A stretch of 64,000 nucleotides of DNA from Haemophilus seminalis (GCF_006384255.1 NZ_VCED01000002.1:310001-374000); one strand, 5' to 3'; positions 29,719 to 42,142 are shown, numbered from the stretch's first letter. Numbers and translations are program-made. The notes: a model not told the origin generated them from the letters alone.

Positions 29719-29742
29719 AACGATTTGGGAACCCAACTCGTT
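29719..29742 (-). terminator. Expression-platform hairpin of the ribB leader
   Basis: AACGATTTGGG (29719-29729) and CCCAACTCGTT (29732-29742) pair with one mismatch; CATTTTATTT follows on the minus strand. Located between the FMN aptamer and the ribB start, so it is the likely regulated terminator. Confidence 0.6.
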
Positions 29743-31813
<2,071 letters not shown>

Positions 31814-31828
31814 ATCTATTCCAAAACA

Positions 31829-31857
31829 AAAGCCGATTCAAATGAATCGGCTTTTTT
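31829..31857. terminator. Bidirectional terminator between the phosphoesterase gene and fruA
   Basis: AAAGCCGATTC (31829-31839) and GAATCGGCTTT (31844-31854), perfect 11-bp stem, T-run on both strands. It serves two convergent genes. An uptake signal follows at 31865-31873. Confidence 0.92.
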
Positions 31858-31874
31858 ACATTCAAAGTGCGGTA

Positions 31875-33545
31875 TTATTCCGCATTGTTTTTCGATTTAA
31901 TAATGGCGTAAACCACACCTGTTGATAAAGCACCAATCACTATTGCGCCAAGATATTTCAATGGCTCAGATACAAATGGAATGACAAATAATCCGCCGTG
32001 TGGAGCTTGTAATGTAATATTTAATCCCATTGAAATCGCACCAGCCACGGCACCACCAATCACAGAGCTAATAATGACTCGAATTGGATCTGCTGCCACA
32101 AATGGTAATGCACCTTCAGAAATAAAACATAAACCAAGAACAAATGATGCTTTCCCCGCATCGCGTTGGCTAACGGTGAATTTATTACGAGCAATCCAAG
32201 TCGCAACAGTCATACCAATTGGTGGAACCATACCCGCGGCCATTGCCGCAGCCATTGGCGTATAAACTTGGGATGCAATCAATCCAACAGAAAAGGTGTA
32301 TGCTGCTTTATTTACCGGCCCGCCCATATCGATACACATCATTGCGCCGATAATTGCGCCTAACACAATCGCATTCACTTCTCCCATTGAAGTAAGCCAA
32401 TTACTTAGCTCTTTCATAATTTCAGCTACTGGTGGATTAATGAGGTAAATCATCGTCAAACCAACAATCATTGAACCTAAGAGCGGTAAAATTAAAATCG
32501 GTTTTAATGAAGTCAGGCTTGCTGGCAATCGAATAATCACATTCAGCCCTTTCACCACATAGCCCGCTAAGAAACCAGCAATAATACCGCCAAGAATCCC
32601 TGCACCCGCTTCACTTGCCAGCATCCCCGCAATCAAACCAACTGCAAGTCCTGGACGATCCGCGATAGAAAATGCAACGTAACCGGCAAACACGGCAATC
32701 ATTAACTTAAACGCCACGCCACTACCGATATTCATCAACATATTTGGAAGATCCTGTAAAACTCCTGTATTTTCAATTACATTAAAACTGAACATAAAGG
32801 AAATCGCGATCAATAACCCACCCGCAACCACTAACGGTAACATATGAGAAACGCCCGTCATTAAGTGTTTGTACACACCTTTTTTCTCACGACTTTCTTC
32901 TTTCGCTCCCGCATTATTTCCACCATCAAAAATTTTAGCTTCTTTAAATGCTTGATCAAATTCTTGCTCGGTTTTCTTCAAGGCTAATCCTGTTGAAGTG
33001 CGGTACATTGGCTTACCTTTAAATTTATCTAAAGGCACATCAATATCTGCTGCAACAAATACCAAATCAGCCGCCGCGACTTCTTCTGCAGTAATTTCAT
33101 TGCCCACCCCAACTTGACCACGGGTTTCAACTTTTACATTCCAACCTTGTTTTTTCGCATAGGCTTCAATCGCTTCGGCTGACATAAACGTATGTGCAAC
33201 CCCAGTTGGACAAGCAGTTACCGCAACAATATTTTTTACACTAGAAACACCTGTAAAACTCGCCGCACTTTTCGGTGCAACATAATCTGCTCCATTGGCT
33301 AAGGCATTTGCCAGCGTGACTTCAGGTGAAATCATGGCGATAGCTTCGCCGATAATAAAAACTTTTTTACCGACTAAAGCGGGGTTATTTGGTAATACAG
33401 AACCAAATACGAGAACAAGATCTGCTTCGGCTGGTGTTTCTACAATAGAAACATTCGCTTTTTGCGCAGCCGCTCGAAAAACTTCATGTAATAAATAGGC
33501 TTTCGCATCGCCTACATTATCTGATTGGGTTAAAAATAACTTCAT
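31875..33545 (-). CDS. fruA: Fructose-specific PTS enzyme IIBC, FruA
   Basis: Imports fructose with phosphorylation to fructose 1-phosphate. Layout: degenerate N-terminal B' domain (about 1-95), EIIB with phospho-cysteine C112 in VTACPTGVAHT, charged linker, then the multi-helix EIIC. 556 residues from the ATG at 33545, which has GAAGGA upstream and starts 1 nt after the fruK stop; the frame start at 33557 lies inside fruK. Confidence 0.95.
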   Translation of the reverse strand: MKLFLTQSDNVGDAKAYLLHEVFRAAAQKANVSIVETPAEADLVLVFGSVLPNNPALVGKKVFIIGEAIAMISPEVTLANALANGADYVAPKSAASFTGVSSVKNIVAVTACPTGVAHTFMSAEAIEAYAKKQGWNVKVETRGQVGVGNEITAEEVAAADLVFVAADIDVPLDKFKGKPMYRTSTGLALKKTEQEFDQAFKEAKIFDGGNNAGAKEESREKKGVYKHLMTGVSHMLPLVVAGGLLIAISFMFSFNVIENTGVLQDLPNMLMNIGSGVAFKLMIAVFAGYVAFSIADRPGLAVGLIAGMLASEAGAGILGGIIAGFLAGYVVKGLNVIIRLPASLTSLKPILILPLLGSMIVGLTMIYLINPPVAEIMKELSNWLTSMGEVNAIVLGAIIGAMMCIDMGGPVNKAAYTFSVGLIASQVYTPMAAAMAAGMVPPIGMTVATWIARNKFTVSQRDAGKASFVLGLCFISEGALPFVAADPIRVIISSVIGGAVAGAISMGLNITLQAPHGGLFVIPFVSEPLKYLGAIVIGALSTGVVYAIIKSKNNAE

Positions 33546-33546
33546 A

Positions 33547-34488
33547 CTATCCTTCAATCATCGTTATTTGTACTTTTTCTAAAATGGGGTCAAGTAAACT
33601 CAAATCACTCACACCGACATTACTTTGAGACACCGCAAAAGCGGACACAGCCGTAGCAAAAGCTAAGGTTTCTGCTTTCGATAAACCTTTTTCAAAACCA
33701 TAGATTAAACCTGCTACCATTGAATCCCCAGCTCCAACGGTACTCACTACATTTTCACATTTTGGTGGTTCGGCTTTGAGCACGCTTTCATTATTAATCC
33801 ATAAAGAACCTTTTGCGCCCATTGAAATAATCACGTTTTCAATGCCTTTCGCTTTGAGTTGCTGTGCAGCGGCAATAATTTCTTCAAGACTATTTAATGG
33901 ATGACCAATCCAAGCCTCAAGTTCTCGATGATTGGGTTTTACTAGCCAAGGTTTCGCTTTCAATCCAGCGGTAAGCGCAGCATTGCTACTATCAAGCACA
34001 ACTTTTACGCCAGCTTGGTGAAGGTGACTTAACCAATCAGCAAATAATTCAGGAGATACACCTCGAGGTAAACTGCCACAAACTGCGACAATGTCATAAT
34101 CTAAACAATAAGCTAAAGAATCAGTCACAAATTGTTGCCAAACTTGTGGGTTTATTTGATATCCCAAGAAATTTAAATCTGTCACATCCGCTTCAGTTTC
34201 GGTAATTTTTACATTGATACGAGTTTTGCCATCAACACGGTGGAATTTATCTTCCAAACCATGCTTATTAAACATTTGCTCGAAATCAGCTGAATTATCC
34301 TCGCCCAAGAAACCGCCTACTGCAACATCAACGCCTAAATCTTTTAGCACTTTTGCGACATTAATTCCTTTCCCAGCAGGAAATAAGCCGAGAGTTTCTA
34401 CGGTATTTACTTCACCAAGTTGGATACGATTTAAACGCCCGACTAAATCATAAGCGGCATTTAAGGTAATTGTTACGACGCTTGCCAT
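33547..34488 (-). CDS. fruK: 1-phosphofructokinase
   Basis: PfkB-family kinase converting fructose 1-phosphate to fructose 1,6-bisphosphate. 313 residues from the ATG at 34488, just after the fruB stop. N-terminal VVTITLNAAYDLVG (the usual form is NPAYDL), glycine pair LFPAGKGINVAKVL, and the C-terminal anion hole/base motif VVSTVGAGDSMVAG. Middle gene of fruBKA. Confidence 0.95.
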   Translation of the reverse strand: MASVVTITLNAAYDLVGRLNRIQLGEVNTVETLGLFPAGKGINVAKVLKDLGVDVAVGGFLGEDNSADFEQMFNKHGLEDKFHRVDGKTRINVKITETEADVTDLNFLGYQINPQVWQQFVTDSLAYCLDYDIVAVCGSLPRGVSPELFADWLSHLHQAGVKVVLDSSNAALTAGLKAKPWLVKPNHRELEAWIGHPLNSLEEIIAAAQQLKAKGIENVIISMGAKGSLWINNESVLKAEPPKCENVVSTVGAGDSMVAGLIYGFEKGLSKAETLAFATAVSAFAVSQSNVGVSDLSLLDPILEKVQITMIEG

Positions 34489-34489
34489 A

Positions 34490-35989
34490 CTATTCACCTA
34501 AACCTGATTTGATCACTGCACCGATTCCGTCAATAGCCTGTTGTGCTTCATCGCCCGTTGCAACAAAACGTAAACGAGTCCCTTTCACCACGCCTAATGC
34601 CACAATTTTCATCAAGCTTTTAGCACTCACTAATTGAGAATTACGATCAAGATTCTGAACCGCTACAGAAGCATTATATTTTTTCACTTCGTTTACCAAC
34701 ACCGCACTTGAGCGAGCGTGCAAACCGTGTTCGTTTTTAATCACAAACACGGCTTCAATAGCATTTGCTGGCAAATTATGATCTTCGCTTACCGCTGGTG
34801 CGTGAATTTGTTCCCCCATAATCTCAATAGTATCTGGTTCAGATGGTGGCACCGCAGAAACATTCTCGCCCAAGCCATCGGCAATCACTTTGCCCAATGC
34901 TTCAATAGCTTGTTTTGCATCTTCCCCCTCTGCCACAAAACGTAAACGATGTCCTTGTGTTACACCAAGCGCAACAATCTTCATCAAGCTTTTTGCACTG
35001 ACGACTTCACTTTCACGAGTAAGATTTTGCACAGTAATTTTCGAAGTGAATTTTTTCACTTCATTAACCAAATTTGCACTTGGGCGCGCATGTAAACCGT
35101 GTTCATTACGAATCGTAAAAGTTCCCACAACGGCACCTTCTACGGATTGAGTTTCAACATCACTCGATGAACCCAAAAGTGCGGTTAAAATTTCTGTTGA
35201 ATTACCATTGAGCAAGGTTGTTTGAACCTCATCATCTAATAAACGCGCTAAAGTTGGATTAATTTGATCACTGATAGCTGAAACGGTTATCACGCCTTTT
35301 ACAGCTTTGCCATTGTGGCTAAAAATCGTTTTGGCACGACTAAATGCCAAGGCATTTTTCACATTTCCTACGACAGAATCCGTTACCCATAACCCTTTGC
35401 CAAGCGGTAATGCCGCATTATTAATCACCTCAGAAATAAAGCGATTTTCTACCGCACTTTGCACCTGTAATTGCCCCGCATTAATCGCGACTAAAGTTAA
35501 TAAACTTTGGGTATCTACGTCTACACTGATATTGGCAGTAGGAATTTCAAATGGCTCAATTGTCTCGCCCATTAAAATCGCACGAAATTCAGCAACATCA
35601 GTTATTTTTGCTAATTTCGCTGCGGTATCTTCATCACTCAAAACGTGAGTAAGTTGACGTAATAAGGACAAATGCTCATCAGATCGCGCCGCAATACCAA
35701 TCACAACATAAGCAATATTTCCTTCGCCCCATTCTATGCCTTGAGGAAATTGAAACACTTGCACACCCGTTTTCTTTACCATCGAACGAGTATCCAAGGT
35801 GCCATGAGGAATAGCGATGCCATTGCCTAAAAAGGTTGAGGTTTGCTGTTCGCGCGCTAGCATTCCTTGTAAGTAACCGTTTTCCACATTGTCTGCTTGA
35901 ACTAATGCGGACGCTGCCATTTCAATCGCTTGTTGTTTATCAGCTGCGTTAGCATTTAAATGAATGTTGCTTTCCGAAAGTTCTAACAT
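34490..35989 (-). CDS. fruB: Fructose PTS diphosphoryl-transfer protein FruB with two HPr domains
   Basis: Delivers phosphate from enzyme I to FruA. 499 residues, much longer than E. coli FruB (376), because of a second HPr. Order: EIIA (phospho-His H62 in AIPHGTL), a middle domain, HPr-1 (about 283-375, active His in NEHGLHARP) and HPr-2 (about 412-499, NEHGLHARS, with Ser where Pro is usual). The two HPr copies are about 70% alike by eye, so they are a tandem duplication. First gene of fruBKA, with AAGGAG before the ATG. Confidence 0.94.
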   Translation of the reverse strand: MLELSESNIHLNANAADKQQAIEMAASALVQADNVENGYLQGMLAREQQTSTFLGNGIAIPHGTLDTRSMVKKTGVQVFQFPQGIEWGEGNIAYVVIGIAARSDEHLSLLRQLTHVLSDEDTAAKLAKITDVAEFRAILMGETIEPFEIPTANISVDVDTQSLLTLVAINAGQLQVQSAVENRFISEVINNAALPLGKGLWVTDSVVGNVKNALAFSRAKTIFSHNGKAVKGVITVSAISDQINPTLARLLDDEVQTTLLNGNSTEILTALLGSSSDVETQSVEGAVVGTFTIRNEHGLHARPSANLVNEVKKFTSKITVQNLTRESEVVSAKSLMKIVALGVTQGHRLRFVAEGEDAKQAIEALGKVIADGLGENVSAVPPSEPDTIEIMGEQIHAPAVSEDHNLPANAIEAVFVIKNEHGLHARSSAVLVNEVKKYNASVAVQNLDRNSQLVSAKSLMKIVALGVVKGTRLRFVATGDEAQQAIDGIGAVIKSGLGE

Positions 35990-36005
35990 TCTTGCTCCTT
36001 AATAA

Positions 36006-36048
36006 TTTAAAAATAAAGCTGCTGGTGAAATAAATCGACCAGCAGCTT
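36006..36048 (-). terminator. Terminator or attenuator just upstream of fruB
   Basis: AAGCTGCTGG (36016-36025) and CCAGCAGCTT (36039-36048), perfect 10-bp stem with a 13-nt loop; TTATTTTTAAATT follows on the minus strand. It lies after the lipoprotein gene and only about 15 nt before the fruB ribosome site. Confidence 0.8.
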
Positions 36049-36060
36049 GTTGAAAAACAA

Positions 36061-36591
36061 TTATTTAGATGTACAGGCTTTCAGCAGTGCTTCACTACCT
36101 TGCGCAATATATTCATCATTTTCACCGCGCTCTTTGCCTTTTTGCAAATCACGCATCGCATCATAAATACCTTGAGTCATGCTTTGCGAATCCACTTTTT
36201 CCCAACAATTTGCGTTCAAACGTTTAATATTAGCTTGCAATGCTTCCGCATGTAACACGCCGCTATAATAAGCATATACATCAGAATCATGGCCGCCTGT
36301 ATAAAGTTTATCCTGAATTTGTTTAACAGGAACTAAAATACGGCCTAAATACCAGTCATTCGCACCACTTGCAAAATTATCTACAAAGAAATTTTCATTC
36401 ACGCGACCTTTATATGTCGCTACAGTCGCTTCATAAGCAGCCGCATAGGATTTCTGATCGATTTTATCTTTATCTAAATCAATCACTTTTTTATCGTTCC
36501 CCACAAATGGAATATAGTTGGTAACCGATGACCAAGAAGAACAACCTGCCAACATTAACGTAAAAAATAAAACAGAGATTTTTTTAAACAT
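36061..36591 (-). CDS. Uncharacterised lipoprotein
   Basis: 176 residues. Lipoprotein signal MFKKISVLFFTLMLAGCSS with cleavage before Cys17 of LAGC. The mature part is charged, without recognised domain. A Ser follows the Cys, so outer-membrane sorting is expected. Start at 36591 is favoured: AGGT lies about 8 nt upstream, too close for the ATG at 36597. Upstream of fruB on the same strand. Function unknown. Confidence 0.8.
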   Translation of the reverse strand: MFKKISVLFFTLMLAGCSSWSSVTNYIPFVGNDKKVIDLDKDKIDQKSYAAAYEATVATYKGRVNENFFVDNFASGANDWYLGRILVPVKQIQDKLYTGGHDSDVYAYYSGVLHAEALQANIKRLNANCWEKVDSQSMTQGIYDAMRDLQKGKERGENDEYIAQGSEALLKACTSK

Positions 36592-36663
36592 AGTCATACC
36601 TGATTAAAGTTAATAAAACGCAGCCATTATACTGGCTGAAGGGGATTAAAGAAAGGGCGGTAA

Positions 36664-37962
36664 TTATTCCGCCTCTTTTACTAAAGACACCAAAATCTGA
36701 TCGATTTTAAAGTTTTCCGTATCAATTACTTCAAACTTGTATTTTCCGTAAACCACAGAATCGGTTTTTTTCGGGATTTTACGTAACATATACATCATAA
36801 AGCCACTGATGGTTTCGTAATTTTCTTCATCTGGAAAAGATTCAATATCTAACACTCGCGTCACATCTTCTAATGGCGTTGCGCCATCAATAAGCCACGA
36901 ATTTTCATCACGACTCACAATATATTCTTCTTCGTTAGAAACCAATTCCCCCATAACAATACTCATTACATCATTTAGCGTAACAATACCAACGACAAGG
37001 GCGTATTCATTTACAATAATCGCAAAATCTTCGCCAGTAGATTTAAACAATTCCAACACTTCGTAAAGAGAAAGCGTATCAGGCACAAATAGTGCTTTAC
37101 GGAGTAGTTTGGGATCAGTCAGCACCACATTTTCATTCTGCAAATACATGGTTAGCAACGTATGGGATTCTACATAACCTAAGATTTTGTCGAGGCTATT
37201 GTCACAAATCACAATTTTAGAATGAGAATCACGAGAAAGCGTATCCATGACTTCTTGGCGAGAAAAAGTGCGGTCTAAATACACGATATTTTCACGGGTT
37301 GTCATGGTGGAAGTCACTGTGCGTGCTTGCATATCGAAAATATTTTCGATGAGATAATGCTCTTGGGTTTTTAATACACCTGCTTCTGCGCCTGCTTCTA
37401 CTACGGCGAAAATATCTTCAGACGTCATACCATCTTCACGCACAGTGGAAATGCGAAATAAGCGGAAAAATACATTAGCAATCGTATCAAAAAACCATAC
37501 AAGCGGCTTAAAGACAAACATACTGAAATTCATAATGCCGACAACGCGCAATGCCACCATTTCAGGATAAGTAATGGCAATACGTTTTGGAATAAGATCA
37601 GCAAATAAGATAAAGAAACAAGTAACCAACACAAACGCGATTGTAGAAGCGGTTGGTTCAATCCAATCGCCCACAAAAGAGCGGCTTAAAATTTCCGCGA
37701 TATAAGGGCTTAGTGCGCTTTCACCAATTCCCCCGCCAAGAATCGCCACCATATTCAAACCGATTTGAACCACAGTAATAAAACGACCTGGATGCTCTTG
37801 TAATTTAAGCACTTGAAGCGCGCGCACATCCCCTTCATTAGCAAGAGTTTGTAGTTTCAATTTACGCGAACCCGCCAGTGAAATTTCTGCAGAAGAAACA
37901 ACCGCACTAATTAGAATTAAGGCAATAATCGCCAAAATGGTATGAAATAATTCCATAATCAT
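36664..37962 (-). CDS. CNNM/CorC-HlyC family transporter-like protein (DUF21-CBS-CorC_C)
   Basis: 432 residues. An N-terminal DUF21/CNNM membrane domain (about 1-190, four hydrophobic segments) is followed by a CBS pair (about 215-335; ends around VGIVTLNDVMSIVMGE) and the C-terminal CorC_HlyC domain. The family is linked to Mg or Co export; older annotation calls it hemolysin. An ATG at 37956 is an equally possible start. Confidence 0.87.
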   Translation of the reverse strand: MIMELFHTILAIIALILISAVVSSAEISLAGSRKLKLQTLANEGDVRALQVLKLQEHPGRFITVVQIGLNMVAILGGGIGESALSPYIAEILSRSFVGDWIEPTASTIAFVLVTCFFILFADLIPKRIAITYPEMVALRVVGIMNFSMFVFKPLVWFFDTIANVFFRLFRISTVREDGMTSEDIFAVVEAGAEAGVLKTQEHYLIENIFDMQARTVTSTMTTRENIVYLDRTFSRQEVMDTLSRDSHSKIVICDNSLDKILGYVESHTLLTMYLQNENVVLTDPKLLRKALFVPDTLSLYEVLELFKSTGEDFAIIVNEYALVVGIVTLNDVMSIVMGELVSNEEEYIVSRDENSWLIDGATPLEDVTRVLDIESFPDEENYETISGFMMYMLRKIPKKTDSVVYGKYKFEVIDTENFKIDQILVSLVKEAE

Positions 37963-37982
37963 TACTCAAAAATATGAAAGAA

Positions 37983-38005
37983 AACGACCGCACTTTGCGG
38001 TCGTT
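37983..38005 (-). terminator. Terminator containing an uptake signal, after the DUF1523-like gene
   Basis: AACGACCGCA (37983-37992) and TGCGGTCGTT (37996-38005) pair perfectly; on the minus strand TTTCTTTC follows. ACCGCACTT within it is an uptake signal core. Confidence 0.8.
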
Positions 38006-38012
38006 CAGGATA

Positions 38013-38537
38013 TTACTCTTCGCTGTCAAACCAGCCGCGAACAAATTGAATAGACAAGAATAAAGTAGCTAACAGGAATGCATAGAAAATCCAAGAAACG
38101 ATCGGATGACTTGGCGTGTCATCAGCAGTAATTTCTTTAATTGAGGTTGCATTGCGATATTCATCCATCATCGTAATACGCCAACCATAGTATTTAATTT
38201 GCACAAGTTTGTTGTCATTACCCAAAGCCTGCGCTTCAGCCTGTAAATTGGCTGATCCAAATTTGAAGTAGAATGGGAAACCCCAACGTGTATCTTCATT
38301 GCGATACACCATAATTTTGCCATCGTCATTTTGCGTATTGATGTAATACACATCACGTGTTGGGCCATCAGCTGGATTCGATTTTGTGATGGGGCCATCT
38401 TTATCAACACGTTTAACTTCTACACCAGTAACATGCGTCACATCGTAATGAGGAAATACATAATTCACCACAGAAAACATAAAACCGTGGAATAAAAAAA
38501 CAACAATAAATAAGAAATATTTAAAAAACTTTCGCAT
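38013..38537 (-). CDS. Small membrane protein, probably DUF1523
   Basis: 174 residues with one hydrophobic segment at each end (about 5-27 and 145-165) and a soluble middle of about 110 residues, presumably periplasmic. It resembles DUF1523 proteins (VTGVEVKRVDKDGP, YYINTQNDDGK, NEDTRWGFPFYFKF). Function unknown. AAGGG ribosome site precedes the ATG. Assignment to DUF1523 is from memory and should be treated as probable. Confidence 0.65.
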   Translation of the reverse strand: MRKFFKYFLFIVVFLFHGFMFSVVNYVFPHYDVTHVTGVEVKRVDKDGPITKSNPADGPTRDVYYINTQNDDGKIMVYRNEDTRWGFPFYFKFGSANLQAEAQALGNDNKLVQIKYYGWRITMMDEYRNATSIKEITADDTPSHPIVSWIFYAFLLATLFLSIQFVRGWFDSEE

Positions 38538-38563
38538 ACTTTTCCCTTGTCAGAACTGTGCAT

Positions 38564-39346
38564 TTATTCTACACGAATTTTAAATAAACGCTCGAAATTT
38601 TGCGTGGTGATTCTAGCAAACTCCTCAGTAGAAAAGCCCTTTAAGGTTGCCACGTATTCACAGACTTCTCTCGTATAAGCCGGTTGATTTTCTTTTCCCC
38701 GATAAGGCACTGGCGCAAGATAAGGCGAATCTGTTTCCACCAATAAGCGATCCGTTGGCACATAACGAATAACCTCACGAATCGCTTCGGCATTTTTAAA
38801 GGTGACAATGCCAGAACAAGAAATGTAAAAGCCTAAATCCAACGCTTTTTTCGCAAATTCCATGGTTTCCGTAAAACAATGAATAACGCCACCGCACTTT
38901 TCAGCATGGTATTGGCGTAACATTGCAATAGTATCATCACCCGCAGAACGTGTATGAATAATTACAGGCTTATCTAACTGGTTTGCAATATCGATTTGGC
39001 TATCAAACACCGCTTGTTGCTCCGCTTTATTGTCTGCACTGTAATAATAATCTAAGCCAATTTCGCCAATAGCAATCACTTTTGGATCTTGCGCTAAACA
39101 CAATAAGCGTTCTGCGTCATAAGGTTCCTCTTCAAAATCTAGTGGATGAACACCGCAAGCAAGCGAGACATTATTAAATTCGCGCAAAGATTCATAAGCC
39201 TGCTCAAAACGGCTTAACGTCACACCAATTGCGAGCAAATGTTTCACATCACGCGCGCGCGCTTTTTCCACCACATCTGCGATGTTTTTATGTAAATTTT
39301 CATAATCTAATGCATCTAAATGGCAGTGGGAGTCAACAATGAACAT
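38564..39346 (-). CDS. tatD: TatD-family metal-dependent DNase
   Basis: 260 residues, TIM-barrel hydrolase. Metal ligands H7 and H9 in DSHCHLD, E in GEIGLDYYY (near 97), H in PVIIHTR (near 132), and D in [12 protein letters not shown] (near 204). Homologous to E. coli YcfH and TatD; it follows holB as ycfH follows holB in E. coli, so it is the YcfH-type member. Confidence 0.9.
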   Translation of the reverse strand: MFIVDSHCHLDALDYENLHKNIADVVEKARARDVKHLLAIGVTLSRFEQAYESLREFNNVSLACGVHPLDFEEEPYDAERLLCLAQDPKVIAIGEIGLDYYYSADNKAEQQAVFDSQIDIANQLDKPVIIHTRSAGDDTIAMLRQYHAEKCGGVIHCFTETMEFAKKALDLGFYISCSGIVTFKNAEAIREVIRYVPTDRLLVETDSPYLAPVPYRGKENQPAYTREVCEYVATLKGFSTEEFARITTQNFERLFKIRVE

Positions 39347-39400
39347 AATTATTTTTCCTTATGCCTAAGGCTTGAACGCCATAGACGATATATCTTTAAT

Positions 39401-40384
39401 TTATTGCGTTTCAAATACTTCTGTGACTAATCGCGTCAAGCTATCTAATAGCATCAATTCAACATTCACACCATTAATTGTCAGCAAATCTGACCGCACT
39501 TTTTGCATAATTTTGATTGCTTGTAATAAACCAAGAGCGGTTTGCTCATCGCTGAATTGTTCTATGCCACGGCCAAGATCGGCAACTTGTCGATGACTAT
39601 CAATTTCAAGTTTATGTTTTAAACAATCGGAAAGAAAAGCCAAAATCCAATCCACTTGCTGAACATAGCGTTCTTTATCAAACAACGGAAGCAATTCCAA
39701 TGGTGAACGTCGGCGATAGAACACCCAAAATTGACGTAAGAAGTTTTTACGCTGTTCAATAAGCCCTTGTTGTAACGTCTCTAATGCTAAAAGCGGACGC
39801 CCAAGATTCATCGCAAGTGCGGTCAAAATTTCCTGATTTTCAGCCGCACTTTCTGATTTCAACCAATCAACAGCCGTTTGCTCATTAGGCACGGACAGAT
39901 TCCATACTTGGCATCGACTGTAAATGGTTGCCAACAAACTTGACGAACTATCCGTCTGAAGTAAAAAATAAGTATTTGGACGAGGCTCTTCCAATGTTTT
40001 CAATAACGCATTGGCAGCTGCTTCCGTTAAACGTTCCGCACCTTGCACATACACCACTTTATTGCCATTTTGTTGTGCGTGCTGCGCAACCATTTCATTA
40101 ATGTCGCGTACTTGATCGACGCCAATATCTTTACCGTCAATGGGGCTTAATTCGTAATAATCTGGATGACTATGGGCTTGCATTAAATGACAAGAATGGC
40201 ATTGACCACAAGGTTTATCGCCTTGAGCCACACACATTATTTTCTGTGCAAGTGCATTAAATAAACTTTCTACACCTAAACCAGAATCAGCTTTAATCAG
40301 CACAGCATGATGCCCCAAACCTTCATCAAAGGTTTGAACAATTTGGTGATAAATTGGCATTAGCCAAGGGTAAAGAACGGTCAT
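39401..40384 (-). CDS. holB: DNA polymerase III delta prime subunit
   Basis: Clamp-loader subunit. 327 residues from the ATG at 40384, which overlaps the tmk stop in an [16 protein letters not shown] matches the E. coli start. Zinc cysteines CGQCHSC (near 61-67) are in place. The P-loop is degenerate, as expected for delta prime. The segment [13 protein letters not shown] is conserved. Confidence 0.94.
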   Translation of the reverse strand: MTVLYPWLMPIYHQIVQTFDEGLGHHAVLIKADSGLGVESLFNALAQKIMCVAQGDKPCGQCHSCHLMQAHSHPDYYELSPIDGKDIGVDQVRDINEMVAQHAQQNGNKVVYVQGAERLTEAAANALLKTLEEPRPNTYFLLQTDSSSSLLATIYSRCQVWNLSVPNEQTAVDWLKSESAAENQEILTALAMNLGRPLLALETLQQGLIEQRKNFLRQFWVFYRRRSPLELLPLFDKERYVQQVDWILAFLSDCLKHKLEIDSHRQVADLGRGIEQFSDEQTALGLLQAIKIMQKVRSDLLTINGVNVELMLLDSLTRLVTEVFETQ

Positions 40385-41013
40385 TTTTCGTTTGATTTCC
40401 ACCAATTTTTTACCGCACTTTCAATATCTGCTTGAACAAGTTCAATACTCTGCTCTGCATTAATCACCACTGCTTTTGAATTATCTTTTACTAACGCTAA
40501 ATATCTTGCTCGAGTGCGATGGAAAAAATCCAAATCCATTTGCTCAATACGATCTAACTCGCCACGTCCACGAGCTCGCGCTAAACCGACAATCGGATCT
40601 ATATCCAAATAAATTGTGAGATCTGGCTCAAAATCACCTAATACAGTTTCTTTCAAGGTGAGCATAAAATGCGGGTCTAATTGACGTCCGCCACCTTGAT
40701 ACGCCTGAGATGACATATCGTGGCGATCACCTACCACCCATTTTCCTTGCATTAAAGCAGGTTTAATCACGTTATCCACCAATTGAATACGTGCCGCATA
40801 AAGCATCAATAACTCTGCTTTCGCAGTCACAGGTTCTTCAGTTTCATGTTTAATTAGATGACGTAATTTCTCTGCTAACGGGGTTCCACCAGGCTCGCGT
40901 GTAAATACGACGTCTTGAATACCAAGTTCATGCAAGACTCGTACAACAGATTGATGAGCGGAGCTTTTCCCCGCACCTTCCAAGCCTTCAATGACAATAA
41001 ATTTTCCTTTCAT
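40381..41013 (-). CDS. tmk: Thymidylate kinase
   Basis: Phosphorylates dTMP to dTDP. 210 residues from the ATG at 41013 (GGAAG upstream). P-loop GLEGAGKS at 10-17, DRxx motif [18 protein letters not shown] and the LID region. The frame extends to 41094 inside mltG, but that start has no support. Coupled to holB. Confidence 0.95.
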   Translation of the reverse strand: MKGKFIVIEGLEGAGKSSAHQSVVRVLHELGIQDVVFTREPGGTPLAEKLRHLIKHETEEPVTAKAELLMLYAARIQLVDNVIKPALMQGKWVVGDRHDMSSQAYQGGGRQLDPHFMLTLKETVLGDFEPDLTIYLDIDPIVGLARARGRGELDRIEQMDLDFFHRTRARYLALVKDNSKAVVINAEQSIELVQADIESAVKNWWKSNEK

Positions 41014-41029
41014 ATTTTCTTCCGCACTT

Positions 41030-42073
41030 TTATTTGGCATTTTTCTGGCTGCGATACCAACGTAAATATTCTTGCACCGCTTTATTATGTTCATTCAAAT
41101 TTCGGGTAAATTTATGCCCACCAGAACCATCTGCCACAAAATAATAAAACTCTGTTTTTTCAGGGTTCGCAACAGCCTGTAACGAACTTTCACTTGGCAT
41201 AGCAATAGGTGTTGGCGGCAATCCATCAATCACATACGTATTATAAGGCGTTGGCATTTCTAAATCCTTTTTACGAATATTACCGCTGTAATTCTCACCC
41301 ATACCATAAATTACCGTTGGATCCGTTTGTAATTTCATTTTTGCTTTTAAACGGTTGATAAATACAGAGGCCACTTTTGCTCGCTCAGTAGCAATGCCCG
41401 TTTCTTTTTCCACGATAGAAGCCAGAATCAACATTTCATAAGGATTCGCTAAAGGTAAATCTTCGTCACGCTCGTTCCAAGCCTTATTTAACGCCTTTTT
41501 CATTCGCTCAGCCGATCGCTTAAGTAGCTCCAAGTCTGTCGATTTAGGCGTATAGTTATAAGTATCAGGATAAAGCCAACCTTCCACATTTTTTAGTTCA
41601 AGATTTCTACCAACATCTGGCAAATCAAGTAATGTGAAAATTTCCTCGTTACTCTTATCTTTCAAGGTTTGCACCAAGTGCGGTGCATTTTCAAGATCTT
41701 TTCGCCAATCTTTAAAGGTTTTTCCTTCAATCCATTTTACATTGAACTGCACTTCCTTACCTGAATTAAGCAAATCCAGTAAATCTTGCACAGTTTTAAC
41801 ATTCTCAAGAGAATAAGTCCCTGCTTTTATTTTATTTAGCTCAGGTTTCAACTTCAGCAAATAAGGCAATAATTTCCCATCATCAATTAACGTTTCTTGC
41901 TCAAAAAGTGCGGCTAATTTCGAACCTGTTGTGCCACGTTCAATCGTTAAAAGTTGATCTGCCTGCACATTTACCGGTGTTTTTACAAATTCAGTAATTT
42001 TGTAATAACCAAAACTCGCCGCGCCCGCTAAAATCAAAATTAAAAGTAAAATCGCAATTAAAAATTTCTTCAT
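41030..42073 (-). CDS. mltG: Endolytic murein transglycosylase MltG
   Basis: Inner-membrane enzyme that cuts nascent glycan strands. 347 residues from ATG 42073 ([12 protein letters not shown], a single membrane anchor). LysM-like part, then the YceG domain with catalytic Glu in LASIVEKET (near 218) and [12 protein letters not shown]. Operon mltG-tmk-holB-tatD as in E. coli. Confidence 0.94.
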   Translation of the reverse strand: MKKFLIAILLLILILAGAASFGYYKITEFVKTPVNVQADQLLTIERGTTGSKLAALFEQETLIDDGKLLPYLLKLKPELNKIKAGTYSLENVKTVQDLLDLLNSGKEVQFNVKWIEGKTFKDWRKDLENAPHLVQTLKDKSNEEIFTLLDLPDVGRNLELKNVEGWLYPDTYNYTPKSTDLELLKRSAERMKKALNKAWNERDEDLPLANPYEMLILASIVEKETGIATERAKVASVFINRLKAKMKLQTDPTVIYGMGENYSGNIRKKDLEMPTPYNTYVIDGLPPTPIAMPSESSLQAVANPEKTEFYYFVADGSGGHKFTRNLNEHNKAVQEYLRWYRSQKNAK

Positions 42074-42105
42074 AAGATATAAGAAAGAGAAAATAAAAAA
42101 CAACA

Positions 42106-42127
42106 AAAGGGGCAATTAAGCCCCTTT
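42106..42127 (-). terminator. Terminator after surA
   Basis: AAAGGGGC (42106-42113) and GCCCCTTT (42120-42127) pair; on the minus strand TGTTGTTTTTTATTTTC follows. It lies between surA and mltG. Confidence 0.8.
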
Positions 42128-42142
42128 CTTTTAAATATTAAA

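Noticed and set aside
39250-39262. Short GC dinucleotide run in the tatD N-terminus
   Set aside because: Only about five units, encodes ordinary KARARD residues, and no frame effect is suggested.
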